Below are positions 13,504 to 13,729 of a stretch of 13,729 nucleotides of DNA, in pieces. Source of the stretch: JAVBOW01 sp031550615. GTDB taxonomy: Bacteria; Bacteroidota; Bacteroidia; Bacteroidales; Rikenellaceae. The stretch's first letter is position 1, and every line of letters starts with the position of its first letter. The stretch spans positions 1 through 13,729 of the forward strand of contig JAVBOL010000033.1 in assembly GCA_031550615.1 (NCBI GenBank), given 5' to 3'. Both the position numbers and the translations under genes were made by a program. The notes under the pieces are model-generated. The model saw only the letters and a list, made by a program, of their open reading frames with translations. It was not told where the DNA came from and did no database searches.

Positions 13504-13535
13504 TAAAGCTAAGTATAATTTCCCGTACAAGCAAA
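13504..13535 (-). promoter_or_regulatory. Bacteroidota-type promoter for the TraR/DksA-family gene
   Basis: On the minus strand TTTG (13532-13535) and TAGCTTTA (13504-13511, one mismatch to TAnnTTTG) are 20 bases apart. The -33 element abuts the ileS stop codon. The start site would be near 13497, with a leader of about 23 bases. Confidence 0.45.
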
Positions 13536-13729
13536 TTATTTGAGCTTCGTTATGCTTATTTTTATGTTTTGTTCGTCTATTTCCGCGTCGGCGGTGTGTT
13601 CGCCCTGCGGCGCGGCGGCAAGCGTGACCCCTTCGGCGAGGGTTTGCGAGGCGATGTAGCCCGCAAATTGCTTAACGGCTTCAGCCACAAGGTCGTTATC
13701 CTCGATCTGTACGCCGATGCGGTCGGTGA
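13536..13729 (-). CDS. ileS: Isoleucine-tRNA ligase, C-terminal end (partial)
   Basis: The last 63 codons of a gene that continues beyond the right edge. The translated tail begins TDRIGVQIEDNDLVAEAVKQ and ends IDEQNIKISITKLK. It resembles the C-terminal domain of the long Bacteroidota/archaeal-type IleS, where a short beta/alpha domain after the anticodon-binding region ends in a strand of the type I.I.ItK. IleS charges tRNA-Ile in the cytoplasm. Position supports the call, since in many Bacteroidota ileS is directly followed by a TraR/DksA-family gene. The catalytic and editing motifs lie outside the window, so the assignment rests on this tail and context. Confidence 0.75.
   Translation of the reverse strand, partial: TDRIGVQIEDNDLVAEAVKQFAGYIASQTLAEGVTLAAAPQGEHTADAEIDEQNIKISITKLK

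Noticed and set aside
1..13729. Search for CRISPR arrays, insertion sequences, attachment sites, phage or toxin-antitoxin genes
   Set aside because: No repeat-spacer pattern, transposase, integrase, terminal inverted repeats or small paired genes were seen; gene content is conserved housekeeping.

Overview
The window reads as a chromosomal, housekeeping stretch from a member of the phylum Bacteroidota, most likely order Bacteroidales and plausibly an Alistipes-like Rikenellaceae (genus is inference). The grounds are the protein types (RsmD next to a DUF3822 protein, a Bacteroidota-type cysteine-poor TraR/DksA protein beside ileS, a cambialistic-type Fe/Mn superoxide dismutase), the GC-rich genes, the lack of clear Shine-Dalgarno sequences, and several upstream regions carrying the Bacteroidota promoter pattern (TTG or TTTG, about 19-20 bases, then TAnnTTTG). 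No phage, IS, CRISPR, secretion or toxin system is visible, and no gap longer than 300 bases lacks a gene.

Layout, left to right. A tRNA-Asp (minus) has its own promoter and a strong intrinsic terminator. Upstream of it lie rsmD and a DUF3822 gene (minus, overlapping by 10 bases). A stand-alone RecD/Dda-like helicase gene runs in the plus direction and converges on a minus-strand unit. That unit is an Omp85/BamA-type barrel gene, then mutS, then an M48 lipoprotein protease gene; mutS and the protease overlap as ATGA. Next come a zinc-type CDF metal exporter and an HdeD/DUF308 membrane protein (both minus). Then gcvH and mdh form a tight two-gene unit (minus), followed by sodB (minus) diverging from a rubrerythrin-like gene (plus). 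The rubrerythrin gene converges on a secreted cysteine-rich protein gene plus rnhA (minus, ATGA overlap). The window closes with a TraR/DksA-family gene and the 3' end of ileS (minus).

Functional themes are DNA maintenance (MutS, helicase, RNase HI), translation (tRNA-Asp, RsmD, IleS), envelope biology (Omp85 barrel, M48 lipoprotein, HdeD, secreted protein), central metabolism (Mdh, GcvH) and oxidative stress (SodB and rubrerythrin sharing an 88-base divergent region). Seven hairpin terminators separate most units, two of them lying across the stop codons of convergent genes.

I do not see a clearly new multi-gene system. The most unusual item is the rubrerythrin: its fold and rubredoxin cysteines are intact, but two of the usual carboxylate iron ligands are lysines, a third is aspartate, and it carries an added CxCxxxCxC tail. 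Secondary points are the DAPY motif in RsmD, the single-cysteine TraR/DksA protein, the triplicated HdeD, and the secreted cysteine-rich protein coupled to rnhA.
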